This document shows, in pieces, positions 48,256 to 57,446 of a stretch of 64,000 nucleotides of DNA. The stretch is taken from positions 1,674,001 through 1,738,000 of the forward strand of contig NZ_CP097462.1 of assembly GCF_023559245.1 (NCBI RefSeq), in the 5' to 3' direction. The number at the start of each line of letters is the position of its first letter. Position 1 is the first letter of the stretch. This DNA is from Sphingomonas sp. KRR8 (GTDB taxonomy: Bacteria; Pseudomonadota; Alphaproteobacteria; Sphingomonadales; Sphingomonadaceae). Below the pieces are notes generated by a model. It saw only the letters and a program-made list of their open reading frames with translations. It did not search any database and was not told where the DNA came from. Position numbers and translations under genes: made by a program.

Positions 48256-49344
48256 TTAGAAAGGCGCGTGATCGATGTTGGGCAGCACGTGGCGCGCGAA
48301 CAAGTCGCACTCGGCAATGTGCGGATAGCCGGACAGAATGAAGGCGTCGATTCCGGCCGCCCGATACGCCTGCAGCTTGGCAAGTACCTGGTCTGGATCG
48401 CCGACGATCGCGGACCCGCAGCCAGAGCGGGCACGCCCGATGCCAGTCCAGAGATTCTCTTCGACGAAGCCCTCGCCATCTGCGGCTCCGCGAAGCTCCG
48501 CCTGACGCTGAACGCCATAATTCTGTGCATCAAGCGACTTGTTGCGGATCGCATCGCCTGTGGCCGCGTCTAGCCTGGAAAGCAGCTTGTCGGCATAGGC
48601 CCGCGCTTCCGACTCGGCTTCCCGCACAATCACGTGGACGCGGTAGCCAAAGCGCAGGGTGCGCCCGTGCTTGGCGGCTCTGGCGGTAAGGTCCGCGATG
48701 TTCTCCTTCACCTTTGACATGGTGTCGGGCCACATCAGATAGACATCGCTGCCGACTGCCGCCGCTTCCCGGGCCTCATCGCTGAGCCCGCCAAAGTAAA
48801 GCAGCGGCGGCTTGCCGGAGAGGGTTCCCACACGCATCGGCTCGAGATTGAGCTGGTAGAATTCCCCGTCGTGGCTGAGGTGCTCGCCAGCGAGCAGGGT
48901 TTTAAGGATGTGCATCACCTCCGTTGCCCGCTGGTAGCGCGCGGCAGACGGCAGCTTCTCGCCCGGGAGGTCGGACGCAATGATGTTGACTGTGAGCCGC
49001 CCGCCCGTCCGCTCGGCATTCCACCCAAGAATACGATCGAGCGTGGCGATGCGGCGGGCGAGTTGCGGCGGCCAGTCCTCGCCGGTGCGCGTCGCCCACA
49101 GCAACTTCAAGCGCTTCAGGTAAGGTGCAATCGCCGCCGCGAACACCGTGGTGTCGATCCCCAGCTGATAGCCTGAGGGCAGCAGGATGTTGTCGAAGCC
49201 GCCATCCTCGGCCGCTAGCGCGATGTTACGGCAATGCTCCCAACTCGATTTGAGCCGATCATCAGGAACACCAAGATACTCGTAGTCGTCGTCGCACAGC
49301 GCGGAAAACCAGCTAACCTCGCACGGACCTTGCGCCTCAGTCAT
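48256..49344 (-). CDS. flavin-dependent monooxygenase, probable sulfoquinovose monooxygenase
   Basis: 362 residues of the LLM-class (SsuD-like) FMNH2-dependent monooxygenases. Features are WFSALCDDDYEYLG near the N-terminus, RLTVNIIASDLPGEKL, LLYFGGLSDEAREAAA and the C-terminal SGYPHIAECDLF. SsuD enzymes cleave the C-S bond of alkanesulfonates; the SmoC branch uses sulfoquinovose and yields sulfite plus 6-deoxy-6-oxoglucose. Coupling (4-base overlap) to an aldo-keto reductase and linkage to a sulfoquinovosidase point to the SmoC role. The first methionine in frame (49386) is inside the reductase gene; ATG 49344 gives the typical MTEAQGPCEVSWFS start. Confidence 0.85.
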   Translation of the reverse strand: MTEAQGPCEVSWFSALCDDDYEYLGVPDDRLKSSWEHCRNIALAAEDGGFDNILLPSGYQLGIDTTVFAAAIAPYLKRLKLLWATRTGEDWPPQLARRIATLDRILGWNAERTGGRLTVNIIASDLPGEKLPSAARYQRATEVMHILKTLLAGEHLSHDGEFYQLNLEPMRVGTLSGKPPLLYFGGLSDEAREAAAVGSDVYLMWPDTMSKVKENIADLTARAAKHGRTLRFGYRVHVIVREAESEARAYADKLLSRLDAATGDAIRNKSLDAQNYGVQRQAELRGAADGEGFVEENLWTGIGRARSGCGSAIVGDPDQVLAKLQAYRAAGIDAFILSGYPHIAECDLFARHVLPNIDHAPF

Positions 49345-50246
49345 GGCAAACGCTCTCCTCTGGCGGCGACCAGCACCGCGTACCAATGTTCCCGCGTCCA
49401 GCGCACGGTGAGCGCCTGCGCCGCCTCGCGAATGCGCTCGGGCCGCTGACTGCCGACGATCGGGACGATGCCGGCCGGATGGGCTATCAGCCAGCTGTAG
49501 GCCGCCACGGTGCGGCTAACGCCTTGATCCAGCGCAACGACGTCGAGCGCCTCGGCGACCGCGCGGTCGCGTTGGCTCTGCGGATCGGCAAGTCGGCCGC
49601 CGCCCAGCGGTGACCAGGCCAGCGGCCGCAGGCCAAGAGTGATGGCCTGATCGAGTTCGCCGTTTTCGAAGCAGTCGATCCGCAGAGGAGAGATTTCAGG
49701 CTGCGTGGAGACAAGCGGGCAACTGAGGAAATGCGCCAACGCTGCGGTCTGGGCGGCCGTGTAGTTCGACACACCGACTGCGCCGATCTTGCCCGCCGCG
49801 ATCGCCTCCTCGAGTGTACGCGCCACCTCCGCCGGGTGAGCGAGAATGTCAGGCCGGTGGATCTGGTAGAGCTCCACCCGCTCAACCCGCAGGCGCCGCA
49901 GTGAAGCGTCAATGGCGCTCGCCAGGTAACCGGAGCTCTGGTCGTAGGGCAGCGGTGGGCGAATGCCGCCCTTGGTCGCGAGCACCATGCGGCGGCGCAG
50001 GCCGAGGTCCGCGGCCAGCACCTCACCCAGGAGCGCCTCCGCAGCCCCGAAGCCACTGCTTCCGTCGAAGCCATAGATGTCCGCCGTGTCGAGCAGGGTG
50101 ATCCCTGAATCGAGCGCTTCCGCCACCAAAGCTGCCGCCTCGGTCCGTGTTCCGGACAAGCGCCACATGCCCCACCCCAAGGGCGAAACAGACGGCCCAT
50201 CCGGACCGAGCGGAAGAGAAGCGGGCGGTAGGGAAAGATCGCTCAT
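49341..50246 (-). CDS. aldo-keto reductase, probable 6-oxo-glucose reductase
   Basis: 301 residues of the aldo-keto reductase superfamily. The catalytic tetrad is visible as Asp and Tyr in LLDTADIYGF, Lys in VLATKGG and His in LYQIHRPD. The NADPH-binding C-terminus has VPIVGSQRPERIREA. In the sulfoquinovose monooxygenase (sulfo-SMO) pathway known from Agrobacterium, an enzyme of this family (SmoB) reduces the 6-oxo-glucose made by the monooxygenase to glucose. The gene overlaps the monooxygenase downstream and the LacI gene upstream by 4 bases each (ATGA). The start at 50246 fits the conserved N-terminus. Confidence 0.85.
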   Translation of the reverse strand: MSDLSLPPASLPLGPDGPSVSPLGWGMWRLSGTRTEAAALVAEALDSGITLLDTADIYGFDGSSGFGAAEALLGEVLAADLGLRRRMVLATKGGIRPPLPYDQSSGYLASAIDASLRRLRVERVELYQIHRPDILAHPAEVARTLEEAIAAGKIGAVGVSNYTAAQTAALAHFLSCPLVSTQPEISPLRIDCFENGELDQAITLGLRPLAWSPLGGGRLADPQSQRDRAVAEALDVVALDQGVSRTVAAYSWLIAHPAGIVPIVGSQRPERIREAAQALTVRWTREHWYAVLVAARGERLP

Positions 50247-51259
50247 TTGGTCTCCATGCGGCGAGATGGCGGAGCCGCAGATGTTCGCTCGACCAGCCGA
50301 TGATCGAGCCGCCGATGCGCGAACTCGCCCGACAGGAGCAAGCCGGTCGCCGTGCTGGCGAGATCGAACATGGGCTGGTGTATGGTGGTCAGCGGCGGCC
50401 ACACCGTCCGCGCCAGCGTCGTGTCATCGAACCCGACCACAGACAACGCGGTCGGCAGGTCGAGGCCGCGGTCGTGTGCCACGGCCAGCACACCCGCCGC
50501 CATGTCGTCGTTGCTTGCGAAAATGGCGGTGGGCGGCTTGGGCAGACCAAGGAAGTAGGCAGCCGCCGCGCAGCCGCTGTCGAAGTCGAACTGGCCGTCC
50601 GCGACCAGTTGGGGTTCATAATCAATGCCAGCACGATCAAGCGCCCGACGATAACCGAACAGTCGGTCGTCGGAGGCGAGGTGGTTCGGGTGACCCCGAA
50701 TGAAGGCAATCCGCCGGTGCCCGAGATTGATGAGGTAGGTGGTCATGTCGTCCGCGGCCTGGACGTCGTCCATGAACACCGACGAGCTACGCGCGTGGTT
50801 GGTGCCGGGGCTGATCCGCACGAACGGCGTGCCGAGCGCTTCCAGCGCCGCCAGCACTGGCTCGCAGTCGGTCACCGGCGAGGACAGGATCACCCCGTCG
50901 ACCCGGGTCTCGTCGATCAGTCCGCGCACCTGCTCTCCAACGTCCGCATCCGACACCACCACCGGTTGGGAGAGCAGCCGGACGCCCTCTGCATGGCAAC
51001 GCTCCCAGCAGCCAGTCAGCACCTGGTGCATGTAGTAGGGACTGTGATTGTCGTAGATTAGGGCCAGCTGGTTCGACTTGGCACCTGACAGTATGCGGGC
51101 CGCCACGCTGGGTCGAAAGTCGAGCGCCTGCACGGCCGCTTCGACCCGGCGCCGGGTGGCATCGCTGACATAAGGCTGTTTGTTGAGCACTCGACTGACG
51201 GTCTTAACCGAAACTCCGGCGCGCTCGGCAACGTCACGGATGTTGCTCCGCTCGTTCAT
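50243..51259 (-). CDS. LacI-family transcriptional regulator
   Basis: 338 residues. N-terminal helix-turn-helix NIRDVAERAGVSVKTVSRVLN with hinge helix VAARILSGAKSN, followed by a periplasmic-binding-protein-like ligand domain (LINLGHRRIAFIRG, IFASNDDMAAGVLA). It sits inside the operon between the sulfoquinovosidase and reductase genes, with 4-base overlaps at both ends. It probably senses a sulfoquinovose-related sugar and represses the locus, consistent with the two similar TGACA-type sites upstream of the flanking promoters. Confidence 0.9.
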   Translation of the reverse strand: MNERSNIRDVAERAGVSVKTVSRVLNKQPYVSDATRRRVEAAVQALDFRPSVAARILSGAKSNQLALIYDNHSPYYMHQVLTGCWERCHAEGVRLLSQPVVVSDADVGEQVRGLIDETRVDGVILSSPVTDCEPVLAALEALGTPFVRISPGTNHARSSSVFMDDVQAADDMTTYLINLGHRRIAFIRGHPNHLASDDRLFGYRRALDRAGIDYEPQLVADGQFDFDSGCAAAAYFLGLPKPPTAIFASNDDMAAGVLAVAHDRGLDLPTALSVVGFDDTTLARTVWPPLTTIHQPMFDLASTATGLLLSGEFAHRRLDHRLVERTSAAPPSRRMETK

Positions 51260-53307
51260 TTCGAGCCGGCCAAGGCCGCTGGCAGCTGCTGGAACAGCTC
51301 GGCGAATTCACTGCCGCCGCGCACGTAGACCGGAGGCGAACCGATTGGCGCGGCCGCCGTTACCCAGCCCGGCCCGGCCGGCTCCCCCGACCACAAGTGG
51401 CGCCAGGCTTCACCCGCAGGCAGATAGACGCGGCGCTGCGTCGTGTCCTCCTCCACGATCGGAGCCACCAGCAGGTCAGCGCCGTAGAGATACTGATTTT
51501 GCAGCACCGCGCACTCGGGGTCGTCCGGATAGTGCAGGAACATCGCGCGCTGGGCCGGGAGCCCGGTTGCGACCGCCTCATCGCACAGGTGCCGCACGTA
51601 GGGCGCAAGCGCGGCGTGTACGCGGCTCCACCCGGCAAAACAGTTCAGCAATTCGGGCGTGCTGTCGATCTGCAGGTTCTCGTCCGGGCGATTGCCTTCA
51701 TGGGTGCGCATCACGGGCGCGAAAGCGGCCAACTCGCACCAGCGCATGAGCAACTCGGCGCTGCGCACCTTTCCGCCAAGCGACGTATAGCCGCCGCAAT
51801 CCGAATGGCTGTAGGCGTTGCCAACAAGGCCGGCAGACAAGGCCGCGGTGATCACGGTATTGATCCCGTCGTGACGGGAGAAGTCGACGCTCTGGTCGCC
51901 CGCCCAGAGCAGCGGGCAATGCGCCTGGACGCCCGAGAAGCCCGCGCGCATGAAGAACAGGGCATCGCCCCACTTGCCGCGAGACCGGAGCGCCTGCTCA
52001 TTGACCTGCGCCCACAGCACCGGCCACCGATTGTGCGCAAGCATGGGGTCTTCGCCGCTCGCCAGGCGCACATCCGTGGGCAGATACTCGCCGAAGTCCG
52101 CCATCCACCCGTCGATGCCGATGTCGAGCATTTCCCGCGCAAGGATGCGTTCCGCGAACCATGCGCGGCTCTCCGCCCGGGTGAAATCGACCACGCCCGC
52201 GTCGAACTCCCCGAAGTCCACGGCATAGGGCTCGTCCTTGCCCTGCTGCTGCGCCAGGTGACCAGCATCCGCAGCCTCTCGGTAAAGCGGGCCATCCACC
52301 GCCAGATAGGGGTTGGCATAAGCTAGAAAACGGATGCCGCGCTGCTTTAGTCCGGCGATCCGTGCGGGCAGGTCGGGGTACCTTCCTCCATTCCACTGCC
52401 AATCCCAGAACAGGCGCCGGCCGAAGCTAGTCTCACGAATGCCGGCCCAATCCTCGCACCACAGTCCGCTCACCGCTGCGCCGGCCGCCAATATCCGTTC
52501 AAGACGGTCGAAGCTGCGCGTGCCCTCCTTTAGTCCGACGATCGCGCCGCCAATCGCCCAGTCGGGCAGCGGTGGCTGTCGCCCGAACCGGGTCGACAGG
52601 CTACCTACCAGTGCGGCCGGAGAAGCAGCAGCGGTGAACTCAATGGTGGCTTGTTCCTGCCAGACCTCCAATGCAGGGCCGCGCTCAGCGGTGAAGTCGA
52701 GCACGCAATAACTGCTGACGTCCGCGTGCAGTGCATAGCAACGCGACGAAAGATACGTCGGCTGAGGATAATTGGTGGTCCAGTAATCGCCCCCGGCCAT
52801 CGCGACCTCGTCCATGGCCTGCGTGAACAGGTCGGACTTATCGCGTCCGACGCCCGGCTCGCTGGTCCATATCGGGAAAGATCGGTCATTGAGGCACAGG
52901 TAGCTCATCTGCTCACCCCCGCCCCAGAAGCGCTCCCCCGCTTGGCCCTCGAACTGCAGCCAGATTCGATCAAAGCCGGCTGCAAGCGTGCGAAGTTGAA
53001 GAGCACCGTCGGCTCCCGGACGGTCTGTGATATGTAGTTCGAGCAGCGGCTCGCTCGCCCGATCCGCTGCCAGCAGCAGCCGCTCGCCCTGAAGCCGAGC
53101 GGACTCAAGTGCGGTCACATCCGAGGGCGAATCGCTGATCCGGAAGTTGCCCCGGAACATCTCCACGTCGGAATGACCTCTCGCGACTCGCGCTAGGGGA
53201 CCCCTGCTCGTGTCGAGCAGAAGGAGATCGCCGAGCATCAGCGCGACGCATCCGTCGCGCTCCTGCCACGCCAGCCGACAACCTTTCTCCGCTTGCCCCT
53301 CGCTCAT
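51256..53307 (-). CDS. GH31 sulfoquinovosidase
   Basis: 683 residues of glycoside hydrolase family 31, very similar in layout to E. coli YihQ. The nucleophile is D404 in GWMADFGEYLP and the acid/base is D471 in LWAGDQ, nearly at YihQ numbering (405 and 472). The sulfonate-recognition set reads K260, E285, R298, W301 and Y507. These line up with Q262, Q288, R301, W304 and Y508 of YihQ, giving the KERWY variant known from Agrobacterium-type sulfoquinovosidases. It releases sulfoquinovose from its glycosides, such as sulfoquinovosyl glycerol from plant sulfolipid. No signal peptide is seen, so it acts in the cytoplasm. It is the first gene of the four-gene operon and diverges from the TonB receptor. 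Confidence 0.93.
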   Translation of the reverse strand: MSEGQAEKGCRLAWQERDGCVALMLGDLLLLDTSRGPLARVARGHSDVEMFRGNFRISDSPSDVTALESARLQGERLLLAADRASEPLLELHITDRPGADGALQLRTLAAGFDRIWLQFEGQAGERFWGGGEQMSYLCLNDRSFPIWTSEPGVGRDKSDLFTQAMDEVAMAGGDYWTTNYPQPTYLSSRCYALHADVSSYCVLDFTAERGPALEVWQEQATIEFTAAASPAALVGSLSTRFGRQPPLPDWAIGGAIVGLKEGTRSFDRLERILAAGAAVSGLWCEDWAGIRETSFGRRLFWDWQWNGGRYPDLPARIAGLKQRGIRFLAYANPYLAVDGPLYREAADAGHLAQQQGKDEPYAVDFGEFDAGVVDFTRAESRAWFAERILAREMLDIGIDGWMADFGEYLPTDVRLASGEDPMLAHNRWPVLWAQVNEQALRSRGKWGDALFFMRAGFSGVQAHCPLLWAGDQSVDFSRHDGINTVITAALSAGLVGNAYSHSDCGGYTSLGGKVRSAELLMRWCELAAFAPVMRTHEGNRPDENLQIDSTPELLNCFAGWSRVHAALAPYVRHLCDEAVATGLPAQRAMFLHYPDDPECAVLQNQYLYGADLLVAPIVEEDTTQRRVYLPAGEAWRHLWSGEPAGPGWVTAAAPIGSPPVYVRGGSEFAELFQQLPAALAGSK

Positions 53308-53308
53308 A

Positions 53309-53323
53309 TGACAACGCTTGACA
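53309..53323. promoter_or_regulatory. candidate LacI operator in the sulfoquinovosidase/TonB-receptor divergent region
   Basis: TGACAACGCTTGACA lies 2 bases before the sulfoquinovosidase start codon in the 111-base divergent gap. It is an imperfect palindrome (TGACAA-CGC-TTGACA) and contains a TTGACA that could be the -35 of the receptor promoter. The similar TGACACCGTAAGACA is found at 57319-57333, 11 of 15 bases matching. Confidence 0.5.
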
Positions 53324-53418
53324 TAAACGGCCCGTCGTTATCAACCTCCAGATTATGCCGGTGGGGTTTGACCCTGCCGGGCGAGGAGGTGCCGCTCGCG
53401 GCAAAGGGAGGAACAGGG

Positions 53419-55938
53419 ATGAAGACGAAGCTTCTCGTGGGGACGATTCTGTCCACCGTTGGCATGGCCGCGCCGGCGCTCGCCGCGCAGGCGGCACCAG
53501 CGGTGCAGACACCGCCGTCCGTGCCACCCGCGGATCCAGCCGCGCCCGCTGCTACTGCCAGCGATCAGCAGCAGGCTCCCGATGCAAATACGGCTTCGAC
53601 GCCGGGCGAGATCGTCGTCACCGCGCAGAAGCGCAGCGAGCGTCTGCAGGACATTCCTGTGGCGGTTTCGGTCGTCAGTGGTGCCGCCCTTGAGACAGCG
53701 GCACGGCCGAGTATCGAAAGCGCTACTCAGTTAGTGCCCGCGCTGAACTTCCTGAAGTCGGGAACCACGCTCAACCAGACCATCTTCCTGCGCGGCGTCG
53801 GCACTGCATCCTTCTCCATCGCCGGTGAGCCGTCGGTTTCCACCATTGTCGACGGCGTGGTCTATGCTCGTTCGGGCGAGGCCTTCTCCGACCTGATCGA
53901 CGTCGATCAGCTGGAAGTGCTCCGGGGGCCCCAGGGCACGCTGTTCGGCAAGAATGCTTCGGCGGGTGTCATCAACATCATCACCAAGCAGCCGACCGCT
54001 CGTCCTGGCGGAACGCTCGAGGCAAGCTACTTCACCGGCGGCAGTGAGATGCGGGTGCGCGGCGCAATCAACGTGCCGCTGTCCAAGGATCTGCTCACCC
54101 GTTTCACCGGCTTCTATGGCCATTACGACGGAAACATCCGCAACGTCGCCCACAACAATGACCGGGTGAATGGCTACAAGCACTACGGCGTTCGCGGTCA
54201 GCTGCTGTACCGGCCCGACAGCGGTCTGCGGGTGCTGGTGATCGGCGACTATCACAAGAATAACGACGATTGCTGTGCCGAGGTGATCGCCACGGGAACG
54301 CCCGTCGTCTCCAACGGGGTTGCCACCGGCTTCACCACCACCGCACCCATCTTCAGCATGTTGCCGACCCCGCTTGGCGACAAGACGCGCACCATCAACC
54401 AGGACCTCATCACCCGCACCAAGGAAAAGGGCTGGGGTGTGTCGGGCCAGGTTGACGTGCCGGTGGGCAACGACACCTTCACCAGCATCACCGCCTATCG
54501 CAAATGGGACAATACCGAGATTCGTGACGGCGACTGGCTGCCGCGCGCCTACGTCGGCTTCAACCAGCTGCACGATTTCGGTCCGCAGACCAGCAGCACG
54601 CTGTCGCAGGAAGTACGCCTGACCAGCCCGTCCAAGCAGCTGATCAGCTACGTGCTTGGTGGCTATTATTCGCGCGCCAAGTCGGAGCGCATCTTCACTC
54701 GCAACGACGTGGTCTGCACTGCCGCAACCGGCGCCCCGACCGGCGTCCTCATTCCCTGCGGCGGTACCGGTGCAAACCCGTCAACGACGCCGTCCGGAAC
54801 GGCTGACTTCGGCTCGACCTTCCGCAACGTCGCCGTGTTCGGTCAGGGCGTGCTGAATGCGAGCGACCGTTTCCGGGTGGTCGCCGGCTTGCGCTACACC
54901 AAGGACCGGCTGTCAGTCTTCCACAAGCGTGTGTCGACCGGCCTCAATGTGAACAGCGCAGGGCAGCCGACTGCCGCTCCGGGCATCCAGCCCAACTTCG
55001 ACCAGGGTGTCTTCGACCGCTACAATCAGCTGATCGCTTCCGGCAGCACGGTCGCTGCCGCTCTTGCCGCTGCGCCGCTCGCCTCCAACGGCGTCCCGTT
55101 CCGCACCAAGACCAGCAGCAGCAACGTGTCGGGCAAGGCTGCGCTGCAATATGACTTCAGCCGCGATATCATGGGCTACGTCAGCTACACGCGCGGGTAC
55201 AAGGGGCCGGCCTACAACATCTTCTACAACCTGACGGCGACCGGCACCAACCGCATCGATCCCGAGACCTCGAATAGCTACGAGGTGGGGATCAAGAATA
55301 CCTTCCTTGGCGGGCGGCTGGTCCTCAACCTCGACGCCTTCTACGCCAAGTACAACAACTTCCAGGCCAACAATCCCGACCTGGTTGCCGGCGTGGTCGT
55401 CACGCGCTTCACCAACGCGGGCACCGTCTCGACCCGCGGCGTCGAAGCCGACCTCATCTGGCGTCCGCTTGATGACCTGACGGTGAGCGGCGGTGTCGCC
55501 TACACCGATGCGACCGTGGACAAGTTCAATGCGCCGCCCGGCGCGGCGAGCACGGCCATCATTCCGCCGTTCACGCCGCTCGGCTATGCGCCCAAGTGGA
55601 AGGGTTCGCTGACCGCCAACTATCATGTCCGCACAGGCGGACCGGTCGACGTTTATCTTGGCGCCAGCGGAAACGCCCAGTCGAGCCAGCTCGCCCTGTT
55701 CGCGGCGGACCCGGTCCAGCGCCAGCTCGGCACGATCAAGAGCTACTCGATCGTTAACGCTTCGATCGGGGTCGGCGATGCGGCGGACCACTATCGCGTG
55801 ACGTTCCAGGTCCGCAACCTGTTCGACACCAGCTACGCGGCGGCAATCACCAATGGCGGCCCGTCGGGCAGCTACCGCTATCAGATTCCACGCGACGCTG
55901 ATCGCTACTATGGCGTGACCGCACGCATGAACTTCTAA
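53419..55938 (+). CDS. TonB-dependent receptor, probable sulfoquinovoside importer
   Basis: 839 residues. Signal peptide (about 1-22), a Pro/Ala/Gln-rich linker, TonB-box region GEIVVTAQKRSERLQDIPVAVSVVS, plug domain with FLRGVGTASFS and LRGPQGTLFGKNASAGVINIIT, then a long barrel ending in YYGVTARMNF. This group of receptors in sphingomonads imports carbohydrates and other organic compounds rather than siderophores. Its divergent start beside the sulfoquinovosidase supports import of sulfoquinovosyl glycerol or sulfoquinovose across the outer membrane. The start is ATG 53419, with GGGAGG upstream. Confidence 0.9.
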   Translation: MKTKLLVGTILSTVGMAAPALAAQAAPAVQTPPSVPPADPAAPAATASDQQQAPDANTASTPGEIVVTAQKRSERLQDIPVAVSVVSGAALETAARPSIESATQLVPALNFLKSGTTLNQTIFLRGVGTASFSIAGEPSVSTIVDGVVYARSGEAFSDLIDVDQLEVLRGPQGTLFGKNASAGVINIITKQPTARPGGTLEASYFTGGSEMRVRGAINVPLSKDLLTRFTGFYGHYDGNIRNVAHNNDRVNGYKHYGVRGQLLYRPDSGLRVLVIGDYHKNNDDCCAEVIATGTPVVSNGVATGFTTTAPIFSMLPTPLGDKTRTINQDLITRTKEKGWGVSGQVDVPVGNDTFTSITAYRKWDNTEIRDGDWLPRAYVGFNQLHDFGPQTSSTLSQEVRLTSPSKQLISYVLGGYYSRAKSERIFTRNDVVCTAATGAPTGVLIPCGGTGANPSTTPSGTADFGSTFRNVAVFGQGVLNASDRFRVVAGLRYTKDRLSVFHKRVSTGLNVNSAGQPTAAPGIQPNFDQGVFDRYNQLIASGSTVAAALAAAPLASNGVPFRTKTSSSNVSGKAALQYDFSRDIMGYVSYTRGYKGPAYNIFYNLTATGTNRIDPETSNSYEVGIKNTFLGGRLVLNLDAFYAKYNNFQANNPDLVAGVVVTRFTNAGTVSTRGVEADLIWRPLDDLTVSGGVAYTDATVDKFNAPPGAASTAIIPPFTPLGYAPKWKGSLTANYHVRTGGPVDVYLGASGNAQSSQLALFAADPVQRQLGTIKSYSIVNASIGVGDAADHYRVTFQVRNLFDTSYAAAITNGGPSGSYRYQIPRDADRYYGVTARMNF

Positions 55939-55961
55939 GCGCTATCCCCTTGGCGCGACGG

Positions 55962-55999
55962 CGGGGCGGTCTCCACCCGGAGGCCGCCCCGTTCGTTTT
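55962..55999 (+). terminator. Rho-independent terminator of the TonB receptor
   Basis: A 13-bp GC-rich stem (55962-55974 with 55979-55991) with an ACCC loop is followed by TTCGTTTT. It ends the receptor transcript in the 66-base gap before the convergent MFS gene. Confidence 0.8.
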
Positions 56000-56004
56000 G
56001 GCGT

Positions 56005-57249
56005 TCAGGGCTGGCGAAGCGTCAGCCGCGGCTCGACCAGCTGGATGAATAGGAGCGCCAGGAGGTAAGCAGAGCCGCAGATCGCGAACATCGGCGTGTA
56101 GCCATGGCCATTGGTCAGCGCCCACCCGGCCAGTTCGATAATGGCACTGCCCGTGAGGTTGCCGGCCACCCCGCCGAATGCGATCACCGTCCCGATCCGC
56201 GCCGCCGGAACGATGTCGGTCGCCATGCCGAAGATGTTGGTCGAGAAGCCCTGGTGCGCGAACAGGCCGAGGCCGATCAGGACTGCGGCCGCATAGGGGC
56301 TATGAACGAGCAAGGCGAGCGGCATGGCGAGCACGACGAGCGCGTAGAACAGCATGGACGACTTGCGCGCCCTATTGACGCTCCAGCCACGCTTCAACAG
56401 CCAGGGATAGAGCGCACCGCTGCTCAAGGCGCCGGCCGCGGCGAGGAGGAAAATAATCGCAACTGGCACCCCCAGCCGGGCCTGAGAGAGACCGAACTGC
56501 CGATTGAAGAAGTCGGGCATCCAGAACAGCACGAACCACCAGACGAGGTCCGTCAGCGCCTTGGCTCCGATTACCGCCCAGCTGGCGCGGTCGGACAGCA
56601 CCGCGCCGACGTTGCGTGCAGCGGGCGCGTGCAAGCTGCTTTCCGACACCACTGGCTTGAGCCGGCGCGTGCCCCACCACCAGAGCGCCAGCCACACGAA
56701 GCCCAGGCCACCGGTCACGAGGAAGGCGGACTGCCAGCCGAACGCAAGCGCCAGTGGCGGGATAAGCAAGGGCGTCAGGATCGCACCGATATTGGGCGCG
56801 GTGTTGACGAGCCCAATGCCCCGGGAACGTCGTTCGAGGGGCAGATAAACGGCTGCAGCCTTAAGCGCGGCGGGCGTATTGACGGACTCCGCCGCAGCAA
56901 GAACTGCCCGCGCCATCACGAACTCGCCGACCCCACGTGCCGCCGCGTGAGCCATGCCCGCAAGGCTCCACAGACCGACGGCCAAGGCGTAGGACCAACG
57001 CACGCCAACCCGGTCCACGAACCATCCCACGCCGAGCAGGGAGGCCGCTGCAGTGATCTGGAACACCGAACCCAGGTGCGCGAACTGCTCATCACTCCAA
57101 TTGAACTGGGCTTCCAGCGTGGGCTTTAGCAACGCTAGCACCTGCCGATCCACGTAGTTGAGTGCACTGGCGGCGAAGATCAGGACGATCAGCAATCGTT
57201 GAACGCGCAGCTCCGCTTCACTCGGTTGCACCGACGTTGGCTGATCCAT
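56005..57249 (-). CDS. MFS permease (hexuronate/ACS-family-like), probable sulfosugar importer
   Basis: 414 residues with 12 predicted membrane helices. Family features are ALNYVDRQVLALLKP in helix 1, GWFVDRVGVRWSY, and RGIGLVNTAPNIGAILTP. It resembles the anion:cation symporters that take up organic acids such as hexuronates. Here it is the only cytoplasmic-membrane transporter in the sulfoquinovose locus, in the place of the ABC importer in Agrobacterium. The start is ATG 57249 with a strong AAGGAGG upstream. A candidate LacI operator lies 70 bases upstream. Confidence 0.87.
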   Translation of the reverse strand: MDQPTSVQPSEAELRVQRLLIVLIFAASALNYVDRQVLALLKPTLEAQFNWSDEQFAHLGSVFQITAAASLLGVGWFVDRVGVRWSYALAVGLWSLAGMAHAAARGVGEFVMARAVLAAAESVNTPAALKAAAVYLPLERRSRGIGLVNTAPNIGAILTPLLIPPLALAFGWQSAFLVTGGLGFVWLALWWWGTRRLKPVVSESSLHAPAARNVGAVLSDRASWAVIGAKALTDLVWWFVLFWMPDFFNRQFGLSQARLGVPVAIIFLLAAAGALSSGALYPWLLKRGWSVNRARKSSMLFYALVVLAMPLALLVHSPYAAAVLIGLGLFAHQGFSTNIFGMATDIVPAARIGTVIAFGGVAGNLTGSAIIELAGWALTNGHGYTPMFAICGSAYLLALLFIQLVEPRLTLRQP

Positions 57250-57318
57250 CCTCCACCTCCTTCGCCCGCTTGCCCAGTTGCATAAGCACATGGCTTCGGC
57301 CTAAGCACGATCGTGGTA

Positions 57319-57333
57319 TGACACCGTAAGACA
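57319..57333. promoter_or_regulatory. candidate LacI operator between the MFS and FMN reductase genes
   Basis: TGACACCGTAAGACA in the 197-base divergent gap resembles TGACAACGCTTGACA at 53309-53323 (11 of 15 bases; TGACA, CG and GACA shared). A TAT directly precedes both, TATGACA in each case. A common regulator of both divergent promoters is suggested. Confidence 0.45.
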
Positions 57334-57446
57334 GACGGGTCGAGTGAGTAGTGGGCATTCGCGCCAACAGCCTCGAAGTGGCGGTCCTGAGCGACTAACC
57401 TGGCTGGCGTCGAACGGCTTCACGCCTGTGTGAGGGAGCACGCCGA

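Noticed and set aside
48097..48573. Plus-strand open frame of 158 codons at the edge of the sulfoquinovose locus
   Set aside because: Two-thirds is antisense to the monooxygenase gene and no family feature or ribosome-binding site was seen.
48256..49344. Reading the monooxygenase and FMN reductase as a generic alkanesulfonate (SsuDE) system
   Set aside because: No ssuABC importer is nearby, while a sulfoquinovosidase, an aldo-keto reductase and a LacI regulator are directly coupled, favouring sulfoquinovose.
53293..53418. N-terminal extension of the TonB receptor
   Set aside because: The signal peptide and Shine-Dalgarno sequence place the start at 53419, and the extension overlaps the divergent glycosidase start.
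56104..57129. Long plus-strand open frame (341 codons) over the MFS gene
   Set aside because: Codon use gives Arg/Gln/Glu/His-rich low-quality protein without family features; it is antisense to a well-supported 12-helix permease.
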